A stretch of 64,000 nucleotides of DNA from Acidobacteriota bacterium (lineage in GTDB: Bacteria > Acidobacteriota > Vicinamibacteria > Vicinamibacterales > SCN-69-37), in the NCBI GenBank assembly GCA_947467605.1, contig CANIII010000006.1, positions 124,001-188,000 on the forward strand. The letters run 5' to 3'. The notes under the pieces were generated by a model that worked only from the letters and a program-made list of their open reading frames with translations, searched no databases and had not been told where the DNA came from. The translations under genes were made by a program, and so were the position numbers. This document shows, piece after piece, positions 26,708 through 34,981 of this stretch (the stretch's first letter is position 1; every line of letters starts with the position of its first letter).

Positions 26708-26768
26708 CCAATCAGTGACGGTTTCCGGTACGCCGGCTACCGCATCAACCACTGACCTGGAGACGACC

Positions 26769-27899
26769 ATGAAACTTGACGACGCGTTCACGACTGAAAC
26801 CGCTGGGCTCGACGATGCTTCGACGCCGGGCGTCATCCGGCTGCGCAACGGCGATCGCTGCCACTTGCACATTGTCCCGGTACGAAAGCGACTGGGTGAT
26901 GCCGAGGTGCGGATGCTCGGCTACAACGGATCCATCCCGGGGCCGACGCTCCACGTCGACCAACGGTCGAAGGTCGTCGTTGATGTGACCAATGACGGCG
27001 ACATCGAGACCACGGTGCACTGGCACGGACTGCGGCTGGAGAACCGCTACGACGGCGTGCCGCACGACACGCAGGCACCGATTTCGATGGGGGGAGGCTT
27101 TACGTACCAGATCGATGCTCCGGATCCTGGAATCTACTGGTACCACCCGCACCTCCGTGAGGATTTTGCCCAGGAGATGGGGCTCTATGGCCCGATCGTC
27201 GTCGAGCCCGCTGAGGTGACCTATCTGGACCCGCAGGTTACGCCCGAGACGCGGACACTCAAGGCACGGATCGAAGTCGCCAACCCGGCTCGCCATCTCA
27301 CGCCAGGCATGCTCGTTGACGTTGAGCTGAGTGCCGCAGGTCGCTCGAGCAGCATGGTCATGCCGAAGAGCGCGGCGCAGCAGGTTGGCGAACGCATCGT
27401 CGTCTTCACGCCTGACCCGGCCAGGAACGGCGTGTTCCTGCCCAAGGAGATTCACGTCGGCGCGATCAGCGGCGATGACGTTCAGGTGTGGGACGGCGTG
27501 GCGCCAGGAGATCTGGTCGTGACCGACGGTGCATTCGCGCTGAAGGCGGAGTGGGAGCGCATCGGCGGCCGTCTGCCCGCCTCTTCAGTGCGAGTGATGC
27601 CGCCGATTCCGCCGGTGATGAGCGAGGGGGAACGGCCACAGCGGATTTCCCTCGCCGTGACGGAAAGCGGCTTTGTGCCTGCGAGCCTGCGGGTGATCGC
27701 CGGTCGACCGATCGAACTCGTCGTGACCCGGACCACAGACAAGACCTGTGGCACGGAGATCGTGATTGGCGATGGCGCCGAGCGCGCCGCGTTGCCGCTC
27801 AATACGCCTGTCACGCTGCGGATCCCGGCCATGGCCAAGGGCGAGCTGCAGATTTCCTGTGGAATGGCGATGTTGAAGGGGACGGTGATCGCGCGCTAG
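26769..27899 (+). CDS. Chimera: multicopper oxidase N-domain, CusB-like adaptor C-half and cupredoxin
   Basis: This 376-residue protein joins parts of two copper-resistance families. Residues 1 to about 140 are the first domain of a multicopper oxidase with the type 2/3 copper motifs HWHG and WYHPH. From about residue 141 (VTYLDPQVTPETRT) it reads as the beta-barrel and membrane-proximal part of an RND periplasmic adaptor (CusB type). The last 95 residues are a cupredoxin-like domain with a TCGTE and an SCGMAM motif, often attached to such adaptors. Oxidase domains 2 and 3 (type 1 copper site) and the adaptor N-terminal half are missing, so neither parent activity is likely intact. No signal peptide is seen. 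The ATG at 26769 has GGAG six bases upstream. Gene fusion by deletion is the simplest explanation. Confidence 0.78.
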   Translation: MKLDDAFTTETAGLDDASTPGVIRLRNGDRCHLHIVPVRKRLGDAEVRMLGYNGSIPGPTLHVDQRSKVVVDVTNDGDIETTVHWHGLRLENRYDGVPHDTQAPISMGGGFTYQIDAPDPGIYWYHPHLREDFAQEMGLYGPIVVEPAEVTYLDPQVTPETRTLKARIEVANPARHLTPGMLVDVELSAAGRSSSMVMPKSAAQQVGERIVVFTPDPARNGVFLPKEIHVGAISGDDVQVWDGVAPGDLVVTDGAFALKAEWERIGGRLPASSVRVMPPIPPVMSEGERPQRISLAVTESGFVPASLRVIAGRPIELVVTRTTDKTCGTEIVIGDGAERAALPLNTPVTLRIPAMAKGELQISCGMAMLKGTVIAR

Positions 27900-28258
27900 C
27901 GTTTCTTGACGACCAGTTCGCCCGCCATTCTGCGGCAACCATCGTCGATCGTCAGGTTGCAGTAAAACTTGAAGGTGCCGGCATGGTCGGCCAGGAACTC
28001 GAATGTGACGGGCTTACCGGGCTCGCCGCGTTTGGCGATCCGATAGCCGTCGATCGTGAAACTGTGAGGGATGTCGGCCGCCACGAGGGTGATGCGGACA
28101 ATGTCGCCCTCGTCGACTTCCATACGCGCCGGCTCAAATCTGTATTTCTTGGCGTCGACGGTGAACTCGCGCCTGCCCTCAGGTTGGCGAGGCGCGGCGG
28201 ACAGCAGGGTCGGCACAAACAGCAGGGCCAGGAGATAGCGGCGCGAGGTCAGTGTCAT
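27896..28258 (-). CDS. Secreted cupredoxin-domain protein
   Basis: This 120-residue protein has a signal peptide (about residues 1-22) and a single cupredoxin fold. Candidate copper ligands are His in IPHSFTI, Cys in YCNLT, Cys in DGCRR and the following Met. The spacing C-x7-C-x2-M differs from the classic CuA C-x3-C-x3-H-x2-M of cytochrome oxidase subunit II, so the site type is uncertain. It converges on the chimera gene with a 4-base overlap and probably also handles copper in the periplasm. Confidence 0.72.
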   Translation of the reverse strand: MTLTSRRYLLALLFVPTLLSAAPRQPEGRREFTVDAKKYRFEPARMEVDEGDIVRITLVAADIPHSFTIDGYRIAKRGEPGKPVTFEFLADHAGTFKFYCNLTIDDGCRRMAGELVVKKR

Positions 28259-28306
28259 GGTCGTTGGACTGTCTTGCCGTCCTATCGGTTTGAACCCCCG
28301 CCGACC

Positions 28307-28717
28307 TTAGGGGTGGGTCACCTTGAGCGTGTAATTGACATTCTGCGCGGTTTGGCCAATGTCGTAAATGGCGACGCAGTACAACCCTTTGCCACTGAGC
28401 GACGTGTTCCACACGGTGCCGACCTTGAAGTTCTCCTGAGAGTACTGAAGGGCACATCCATTGCTGGTGGTCACGCCGATTCCGACTCCGACCGTGATCG
28501 TGGACAGCGGGCTCAGGCTCACCAGCGTAATAGAGATGTCGCCGCCGCCTGATGCGGTAATGACGCTGTAGGAGAGGGCCGTTGGGACGAGGATGCCCGA
28601 CAGCGTTTCGGTCACCGGTGCAGACGGCGCGGCGGTGCTGCCGCATGCGGAGATGGCTGAGGTGACGAGTGCGAGCGCCACGATCGTGGCGGTGTGCCGG
28701 CGCAACAGACGGTACAT
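28307..28717 (-). CDS. Small lipoprotein of unknown function
   Basis: This 136-residue protein has a lipoprotein signal ending in the lipobox ISAC (Cys25), a Ser/Thr-rich linker and a beta-rich domain of about 95 residues with two cysteines (GCALQY and GLYCVAIYD). A GGAAGGA Shine-Dalgarno sequence precedes the ATG. It should be anchored to a membrane. I do not recognise the family; the C-terminal part resembles small beta-sandwich (pre-peptidase-like) domains. Confidence 0.68.
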   Translation of the reverse strand: MYRLLRRHTATIVALALVTSAISACGSTAAPSAPVTETLSGILVPTALSYSVITASGGGDISITLVSLSPLSTITVGVGIGVTTSNGCALQYSQENFKVGTVWNTSLSGKGLYCVAIYDIGQTAQNVNYTLKVTHP

Positions 28718-28799
28718 GTTGTTCCTTCCTACTCAAAAGGCCGGCGCTGGCAACGCGGAGCTTTAAGTGAACCTCGATTATGTGCTTTGATAGCGCGGG

Positions 28800-30056
28800 A
28801 TGTCTCTGAAAAGTCTGGGCGGGGTGCTCGTCCTGTTGGTTGTGGCGGGCGGAAGCGCGCCGATGCGTGCCCAGGCGAAGCCGCCCAACCGTCTCGAGCG
28901 GCTGGAACGCTGGATTGCCGCCGTTGGTGCCCATCGTCCCGGTGTACGCGACGAGGCCGTGGAGGAATTTGCCGCCTTGCCCGGCGCCGATCGCGAGCCC
29001 TTCACGCAGATCGCGTGGAGGTTCGCCGGGTTCCTTCATGACCCGGTTCGCGTCGGCCGACGGACCATTCCGAGGGAGAGCGGGAATGAACGCGTGCGGA
29101 TGCAAGAGCTGGCCGCAGCACTCTTGAAGACGACGACCGACACCGCCTGGCTTCATCGGGCGGCCGTGTTTCATGCCGACGTGATGATGCTGGCTGCGGA
29201 TCTCACGCAGCAGGCTGACTTGGAAGCGCCGGAACGGGGCCGACCGACCCCAGGCCTTGTGAACGCGAGCGACGGAGAGGTTCACTCCACTGGCGATCGC
29301 AACTGGAGTCTGGCCTTTGGCCGGCGCCTGATCGCCGATGTGGCGGCGCCAGAGCGCGACGACTTTGCGGGCGCCTGGTTCCACGCCACATCCGTGTTTC
29401 TCCTGGAGAACCGATGGCTTGGTGAATTGCGGCCGCATCTCGTTGAGGGGGAACAGTTGCGCCCAACGGACCAGTGGATCCTCTTCGACCAAGGCACGCT
29501 GTTCGAGGCGTTTGGGGGAAATGCGGTCCAGGCCGTCGTGCAGGGTGCCAAACTGCCGGCCGGGATTCATCCGGATGTACCGGGAGCCGCGGCGGCGAAC
29601 GAACAGGCCGCTGGCTACTTCCGTCGCATCGTGTCGGCTGGGCCGTCCTTCATCGAGGCGCGTGTGCGATATGGCCGACTGCTGATCGAGTCGGGGCGGT
29701 ATGACGACGCGATGCTGCAGTTTGACGCAGCGCTTTCCACGGCCAATGACAGGGAGACGCTGTATTTCGCGCATCTGTTTGCGCTCCGCGCTGAACAGGG
29801 CCGCGGCCACATCGATGCGGCGTTCGAGCATGGGCGCGCGGCCGCTCAGCTCTTTCCGACGGCGCAGTCGGCTGCGATCGCACTCAGTCAGTTGGCTTTG
29901 AGGACCGGCGATCTGGCGGCCGCCATCGCGCCGGTGGAGACCATTCGCGCCATGCGCACTGACGGCCTGCGCGACGATCCCTGGTGGCGCTACTACCTCG
30001 GCGCCGGCCGGGCGTCGCAGGCGATCATTGATGCGGCGTGGAGCACCGTGAAATGA
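28800..30056 (+). CDS. Secreted TPR-like helical protein
   Basis: This 418-residue protein has a signal peptide (about residues 1-25) and a mainly helical body. Residues 270-400 look like tetratricopeptide-type repeats (EARVRYGRLLIESGRYDDAMLQF and YFAHLFALRAEQG...). In Acidobacteria such proteins often sit directly upstream of VWFA-related genes, and here the next gene, overlapping by ATGA, is a broken VWFA gene. Function unknown. Confidence 0.65.
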   Translation: MSLKSLGGVLVLLVVAGGSAPMRAQAKPPNRLERLERWIAAVGAHRPGVRDEAVEEFAALPGADREPFTQIAWRFAGFLHDPVRVGRRTIPRESGNERVRMQELAAALLKTTTDTAWLHRAAVFHADVMMLAADLTQQADLEAPERGRPTPGLVNASDGEVHSTGDRNWSLAFGRRLIADVAAPERDDFAGAWFHATSVFLLENRWLGELRPHLVEGEQLRPTDQWILFDQGTLFEAFGGNAVQAVVQGAKLPAGIHPDVPGAAAANEQAAGYFRRIVSAGPSFIEARVRYGRLLIESGRYDDAMLQFDAALSTANDRETLYFAHLFALRAEQGRGHIDAAFEHGRAAAQLFPTAQSAAIALSQLALRTGDLAAAIAPVETIRAMRTDGLRDDPWWRYYLGAGRASQAIIDAAWSTVK

Positions 30057-30211
30057 CGCGTCTTGGTCTCGCTTTCTCACTGGTCGCCATCCTCGTGGCC
30101 GGGACGTTCGCTGAGCAAGCGACGTTCTCCTCGCGGGCTTTCGTCGTCCGCGTGGATGTGCTGGCGACTGAGAAGGGCATTCCGGTCTCCGGCCTCACGG
30201 CCGCGGACTGA
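30053..30211 (+). pseudogene. 5' remnant of a VWFA-related secreted protein
   Basis: Only 52 codons remain: a signal peptide followed by AFVVRVDVLATEKG and PVSGLTAAD, the start of the acidobacterial VWFA-related domain (compare DFTVLEDG after the same region in the intact gene at 61843). The frame ends right after the Ala-Asp where DFEV would be expected. Beyond the break the DNA encodes part of an unrelated gene on the other strand. The ATG overlaps the preceding stop, so the original operon was TPR protein plus VWFA protein. Confidence 0.72.
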
Positions 30212-30572
30212 TATTGGGGTCGATGACCGGAACGAACGTCAGACCGAGCAACTGGGCGTAGGCCGCAAGTGCACTGGCAAAATTGCCTGATGAAGATTCG
30301 ACGATTGTTGTGTGTTCGTCGATTTCGCCGCGTTCAGCGGCGCGCCGGAGAATCCAATAGGCCGTGCGATCCTTGACGCTTCCGATCGGGTTGAGATACT
30401 CCAGCTTCGCGAATACGCGCGTGCTCGGCAGTTGGAGTTCCACCAGCGGCGTCGGGCGCATCATCGCACCGAGACGTTCGATTCGGCTGATCAGCTCTTG
30501 GCTTGGAGGGCTTGAAGGGCTTGGAGCGCACGACGTCGTGGTGTCTATGCGCGAGTGGGAACCGGCCGGCAT
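30195..30572 (-). pseudogene. N-terminal fragment of a PLP-dependent cysteine synthase/SbnA-like enzyme
   Basis: About 120 codons resemble the start of the cysteine synthase family. A RPTPLVEL segment is followed by KLEYLNPIGSVKDRTAYWIL, which holds the PLP lysine in the SVKDR motif, then the SSSGNFASALA phosphate loop and VIDPNIS. The last conserved codon is at about 30212; the remaining residues (PRP) are read from the opposite-strand VWFA remnant. Roughly two thirds of the enzyme is absent. The start is uncertain because the first 25 codons are Ser/Pro-rich and not conserved-looking. Confidence 0.7.
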
Positions 30573-30666
30573 TGCACGTCAGTATATCCTTCGTGATTCG
30601 GCCAATTTCCTGGGGCCGACGCTCGTCGCCCCTTGTGTCACTTCAAGTTCGACGCCATACGTGCCG

Positions 30667-30686
30667 GCGTCAGAATACTGTGACGC
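30667..30686. repeat. Palindromic GCGTCA-N8-TGACGC element
   Basis: Perfect 6-base arms flank the spacer GAATACTG. The upstream word CGTGCCGGCGTCAGAATA is nearly identical to the one at 32019-32036, so this is one of two copies flanking the lipoprotein-protease gene. Confidence 0.5.
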
Positions 30687-30737
30687 GCGAGGCTCAGGAG
30701 TTGCTCAGAGGCGGGTGGTACACTGCCTGCGAATCCT

Positions 30738-32010
30738 ATGTCACGTTGCTCGAGTCGGACCGGACGCTGCGTTGGGGCTCTACTCGCGCTCGCGGTTGTC
30801 GCAGGCTGCGGATCAACGGCACCTGCCGCGCCGACGACACTGGCACCGACGGCTTCTCCGACATTCACGCTCTCCGGTACCGTGACGAAGAGCAGTGGCG
30901 GTGGTCTCTCTGGCGCGCTTGTGTCGGTGACAGCGGGCGCGAACCTTGGACGTACCGCAACGACCGACGCGTCGGGCCGCTACGGTATGGCCAGCCTGTC
31001 CACAGGCGCGATGACCCTCGCGATCACGGCGCAGGGATTTGCCGCGCAGTCAGCCACGGTGACGCTGGCGACCGACCAGTCAGCGAGCTTTGCGCTGGTG
31101 CCGACGTCATTGCTCACCAACGGCCGCGCGATCGATGCGCTGACGGACGCGGCGTATCCCGGGCTCACGGTTTCGGTGGACGGCATGCTCGCGGGGACAA
31201 CTGACGGCGCCGGCAGTTTCAGTTTGCAAACCGACAGCGCCCTGCCGACGACCAGGCTGGCCGTTTTCACCGGCCCCAGCATCGTGGAGCGCCAGACCAG
31301 TCTCAAGATTCCCGGGCAGGACGTGTCGGCGACGCTCATTTCCTCGAGATTCGATCTGGCAGCGTTCAACGAGATGTTCCGCGCCCCAATGCTCTTACGG
31401 TGGACGACCGCGCCGCCGCTGCTGATCGAGACGCGTGTGCTGCAGTTCACGACGGTCGGCGCTCCGGACCAGACCGCCCTGGCCGATCAGATGAGCGGTG
31501 ATGAGGTGACCGCACTGGTCGCGGATCTGACGTTGGCGCTACCGCAATTGACGGGCGGCACGTTCGGCAGCTTCGCCGGTGTGACGACGCAGACGTCGAG
31601 TGCAAACTCGGTCGTCCATATTCTCAATACGGGAGTCATCACGGTGTCGCGTGTCGTGGGCCTGACACAAAGCGCCGGGTATTGGGGGTATAGCCGCTGG
31701 CAGTTCCGATCCGACGGAACGATCATCAGCGGCATGATCACGATCGATCGGGACTTCGAGCGCAGTGGCAGCGCGTTCCGCCGATCACTGCGCGCATGAG
31801 CTTGGTCATGCGCTCGGCTACAACCATGTCACCCTGCGGCCGTCGGTGATGAATTCGGCCGCCAGGATCGAGCCGAACGCCTTCGATCTCGACGCGTGCC
31901 GTATCGGGTTCGCCCGTCCGCCCGGCAACCGCGCGCCCGACGCCGATCCGTCTTCCGCTTCGCTCAACTTGCGGTCGCTCCCGCTGACCTGGAGCGCGCC
32001 AATTCGCTGA
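30738..32010 (+). pseudogene. Frameshifted lipoprotein metalloprotease (zincin) with carboxypeptidase-like domain
   Basis: The first frame (30738-31799, 353 residues) has a lipoprotein signal (lipobox VAGC, Cys24), then an Ala/Pro/Thr linker. A carboxypeptidase-regulatory-like beta sandwich follows (about residues 45-115), then a domain of about 230 residues that stops at a TGA in the middle of a conserved region. Shifting by +1 at about 31795 restores the zincin motif HELGHALGYNH (HExxHxxGxxH) and continues for about 70 codons to 32010 through a SVMN 'Met-turn'-like segment. Removing one base from the CGCGCG run would rejoin ...RSLR to HELGH. Either the gene is inactivated or the base is a sequencing error. 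Confidence 0.75.
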
Positions 32011-32025
32011 CCGCCGAACGTGCCG

Positions 32026-32042
32026 ACGTCAGAATATGACGT
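32026..32042. repeat. Palindromic ACGTCA-N5-TGACGT element
   Basis: Perfect 6-base arms flank GAATA. The word CGTGCCG(A/G)CGTCAGAATA starting at 32019 is shared, with one mismatch, with 30660-30677. It overlaps the last codons of the minus-strand cytochrome gene and could serve as its terminator stem. Confidence 0.5.
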
Positions 32043-32520
32043 TCGTTTTTTGCTCTTCGAGCTTCTTCACGTCGAGGCCAGGCACTTTCAGGAACGCCGG
32101 CCAGTCAGCGAAGGGGCCGTTGGTCTCGCGGTATTTCACGATCGCATCGGCCTGGCCCGGTTCCAGTTCGAGCACGTCGTCGATCACTTTGGCGGTGGCC
32201 GTATTGATCTTCACCTGCACGCCCATGTGCGCGATGAGGTAGCTCAGCACCGTCTTGAAATCCTCGTCGCTGCCTTTGGCGCCCGAGCCTTTCATCTGCT
32301 CGAGCGTGTCCATCCACTGCGACTTCGATCGATGTTCACTGGCGAACTTGTCGATGCCGTGACAGGCGGAGCCGCACATTTGCTCGGCCACCGCCTGTCC
32401 CTGACCTTTGGGAAGTTCCTGGCGGCCCGCAAGTCCGGGGGGGGATGCCGACGTGACGGCCACTGTTGCACCGAGCACGCACGCCATCGCCATGATTCCG
32501 CTTCGCATCCACCTCGTCAT
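32029..32520 (-). CDS. Exported cytochrome-like protein with CX3CH motif and helix-hairpin-helix domain
   Basis: This 163-residue protein has a signal peptide (about 1-26), then Cys49-Gly-Ser-Ala-Cys53-His54. This is a CX3CH heme-attachment-like motif rather than the canonical CX2CH. The C-terminal 65 residues form a ComEA-like helix-hairpin-helix unit (VKINTATAKVIDDVLELEPG...). It lies 11 bases after the PQQ dehydrogenase on the same strand, and AGGAG precedes the ATG. The likely role is to accept electrons from that quinoprotein in the periplasm. Whether heme is bound is not shown by sequence alone. Confidence 0.7.
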   Translation of the reverse strand: MTRWMRSGIMAMACVLGATVAVTSASPPGLAGRQELPKGQGQAVAEQMCGSACHGIDKFASEHRSKSQWMDTLEQMKGSGAKGSDEDFKTVLSYLIAHMGVQVKINTATAKVIDDVLELEPGQADAIVKYRETNGPFADWPAFLKVPGLDVKKLEEQKTNVIF

Positions 32521-32531
32521 CCTTGCCGCTC

Positions 32532-34643
32532 CTACTTCTTGATCCTGAACGCCACAACTTCATCCGACGCCAACGGCGCGCCGCCCAGTGCACCGCCCGT
32601 TGCGGCGACGACGACATATTGTCTGCCGTCTTTGCCCTGATAGGTGCTTGGCACCGCTTCGGCCGAGGCGTTGAGCTTGGCGGACCACAGTTCCTTGCCC
32701 GTCTTCGCATCAATCGCGCGGAAGCGGCTGTCATCGGCGTTGCCGACAAAGACGAGGCCTGATGCCGTTGCGATCGAGCCGCCCATGCCGGGCCGGCCGG
32801 TCTTCTGCTTGTCGGCGGGGAAGCTCTCGGTGATGCCGAGTGGCGTGCGCCACGCGATGTCACCAGTGTTGACGTTGACCGCGACCAACTCGCCCCACGG
32901 CGGCTGGTTGCAGGGCATCTGCGACGTGGGCTCTCTGAAGCGGCCGCTCGGCCGCGTGCCGCCGAGCGGGCCCGAGCGGCCACCCGGGAGATTCGTGCCG
33001 ACGACGTCCTTGGCTTCGATCGGCCCACTGGCCGGATCCGTGTTGCCGAAGACCTGGCCGAGATCGTTGACGTTCACGAACATGAGACCGAGCGTCGGAT
33101 TGAATGACGCGCCGCCCCAGTTGGCGCCGCCGATTTCGCTCGGGAAGATCACGCGCGAGTGTCCCCAGGACGGAGGCGCGAACGGTCCGCCGCCCACTTC
33201 GATCTTATTGTCAGTGATCCACTTACGGCACGCGGCTTCCAACTCCGGCGTCACCGTCGCGATGTCTTTCATCTCGAAGTTCAGCATCATCAGCGGCGCC
33301 GGCTTGACGGGAAACGGCTGCGTCGGCGAGAGCTTGTCGATCGGATTCGGGCTCGGGTTCACCGTGCGTTCTTCGACGTTGTAAATCGGCTTGCCCGTCA
33401 CACGATCCAGGATGAACACGAGCGAGCTCTTGCTCACGATCGCGACGGCCGGAATCGTCCGGCCACCCTGCTTCACGTCCATCAGGAGCGGAGGCGCTTC
33501 GAGGTCGTAGTCCCACACGTCGTGATGCACGACCTGAAAGTGCCAGAGGTACTTGCCCGTCTTCGCATCGGCTGCGACAAGGCTGCTGCCGTACAGGTTG
33601 TCACCCGGACGGTCGCCACCCCAGAGATCGCCGGACGTGTTGCCGAACGGCATGTAGACGATGCCGCGCGTGGCGTCGACCGTCATCAGGCCCCACACGT
33701 TCGCGCCAGAGCGGTTCTTCGCGGCCTCGCCGACCCAGCCACCGAAGTTGGGTTCACCTTTGCGCGGGATGGAGTGGAAGGTCCACGCCAGCTTGCCGTC
33801 GTGAATGTCAAAGGCGCGCACATCGCCGGAGGTGCCCGGGCCGTTGCCTTCACCGGTGTGGTTGCCGATGATGATCAGGTTCTTGTACATGCTCGGCGGC
33901 GAGGAGACCGACGATGTGCCGTTCGGCAGGCCGTTCGTGATCTCCGGCGTCGCCAGATCAACGATGCCGTTCACGCCGAACTTGGTGTTGAGCGCGCCCG
34001 TCTTCGCGTCGAGCGTGAACAGCTTCGAGTCGGACGTGCCGACGACGATCTGCGCCGGCGTGGTGGCGTCACCGGGGAAATACTCGACGCCACGCTCGGC
34101 CGGGTTGCCGGCCGGCATTTTGTAGACCCAGGTTTCCTTGCCCGTCATCGCATCCAATGCGACGACCTGACCGTACGGCGATGGGATGTACATCAGCCCA
34201 TCGATGATGAGCGGTGTGGCTTCGGACGCGCGAAGCCCGTCAGCGCCGCCCCGGCCGCCGCCTCGACCACCGGCCGCGGGAGGAGCGCCCGCAGCGCCCG
34301 TTGCCGCAGGTGGTGCGCCCGCCGCCGGAGGAGCTCCCGCGGGAGGAGCCCCGCCCGGACGTCCGCCGCCACGACCGCCGCCGGCTGGTGCCACGTAGCC
34401 TTCAGGCTTCAGGTGATATGTCCACGCAATCTCGAGCTTGTCGACATTCGCCGGCGTGATCTCGGTCAGCGGCGAGAAGCGCATGCCGCCGGAGTCATGG
34501 CCGTAGGTCGGCCACTCCTTTGACGTGGCGTATTGCTCGGGATTCAGCGTCGTCGCGGCCGTTTGTTTGGCCTGAGCGTAAAGGAGGCCGCTCATCGTAC
34601 AAACGGCAGCAGCGACAAAGAGGGTGTTTTTCAGTCGGGTCAT
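32532..34643 (-). CDS. PQQ-dependent dehydrogenase (quinoprotein, 8-bladed propeller)
   Basis: This 703-residue periplasmic enzyme has a signal peptide (cleavage after LLYAQ, about 24) and repeated propeller blades with the tryptophan-docking signature (AIDAKTGKELWSAKL, ALDAMTGKETWVYKM, TGKYLWHFQ). It would oxidise an alcohol or sugar using PQQ and pass electrons on, presumably to the cytochrome-like protein encoded next. An odd Gly/Pro/Ala-rich loop of about 50 residues (nt 34245-34385) sits between blades 1 and 2. No C-terminal heme domain is present, which fits the separate partner. Substrate unknown. Confidence 0.87.
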   Translation of the reverse strand: MTRLKNTLFVAAAVCTMSGLLYAQAKQTAATTLNPEQYATSKEWPTYGHDSGGMRFSPLTEITPANVDKLEIAWTYHLKPEGYVAPAGGGRGGGRPGGAPPAGAPPAAGAPPAATGAAGAPPAAGGRGGGRGGADGLRASEATPLIIDGLMYIPSPYGQVVALDAMTGKETWVYKMPAGNPAERGVEYFPGDATTPAQIVVGTSDSKLFTLDAKTGALNTKFGVNGIVDLATPEITNGLPNGTSSVSSPPSMYKNLIIIGNHTGEGNGPGTSGDVRAFDIHDGKLAWTFHSIPRKGEPNFGGWVGEAAKNRSGANVWGLMTVDATRGIVYMPFGNTSGDLWGGDRPGDNLYGSSLVAADAKTGKYLWHFQVVHHDVWDYDLEAPPLLMDVKQGGRTIPAVAIVSKSSLVFILDRVTGKPIYNVEERTVNPSPNPIDKLSPTQPFPVKPAPLMMLNFEMKDIATVTPELEAACRKWITDNKIEVGGGPFAPPSWGHSRVIFPSEIGGANWGGASFNPTLGLMFVNVNDLGQVFGNTDPASGPIEAKDVVGTNLPGGRSGPLGGTRPSGRFREPTSQMPCNQPPWGELVAVNVNTGDIAWRTPLGITESFPADKQKTGRPGMGGSIATASGLVFVGNADDSRFRAIDAKTGKELWSAKLNASAEAVPSTYQGKDGRQYVVVAATGGALGGAPLASDEVVAFRIKK

Positions 34644-34819
34644 AGGAGGCTCAACTCGATTCAGGCCGCGCTATCGGGAGCGGACTACACACGTTAAGGC
34701 CAGCGGTACGCTCCGCACGGGATGTAACCGTAACGCGTGGTTACCTGCCCACGGTAGGGTAGCCCGATTGTGCATTTGAAGACAGACGTCGCTGGGGGCG
34801 ACTCGGCATAGTGACTGCC

Positions 34820-34981
34820 ATGACCGACTCCTCCAAATGCGCCCACCCGGCCTGCAAGTGTCATGTGAAGGCCGACGCTCCCCATGGCAAGTACTGCAGC
34901 GAACACTGCAAGTCGGCCGCCGACAAGACCGAGCTTCGCTGCGAGTGTCATTGCCCCGCCTGCGACCAGGTGAACGCATGA
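34820..34981 (+). CDS. Bacterial metallothionein (SmtA/BmtA-like)
   Basis: This is a short 53-residue gene. The product has nine cysteines (7, 12, 14, 26, 30, 41, 43, 45, 48) and five histidines. They are arranged as C-x-H-x2-C-x-C, then YCSEHC, then C-x-C-x-C-x2-C, which mirrors cyanobacterial and pseudomonad metallothioneins of family PF02069. It would bind zinc, cadmium or copper thiolates in the cytosol. No Shine-Dalgarno sequence is evident. The stop overlaps the ATG of the ferritin-like gene (ATGA), so the two are translationally coupled. Confidence 0.82.
   Translation: MTDSSKCAHPACKCHVKADAPHGKYCSEHCKSAADKTELRCECHCPACDQVNA

Noticed and set aside
28179-30080. A 633-codon minus-strand open frame
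   Set aside because: It overlaps the lipoprotein, the cupredoxin and the TPR-like gene. Those have signal peptides and ribosome sites, while this frame has Arg/His-rich low-quality sequence.
33159-34523. A 454-codon plus-strand open frame
   Set aside because: It is antisense to the PQQ dehydrogenase, which has clear propeller motifs; high GC alone explains the open frame.
34776-34812. TTGAAG and CATAGT as the metallothionein promoter
   Set aside because: The two boxes are 25 bases apart, too far for a sigma-70 promoter.
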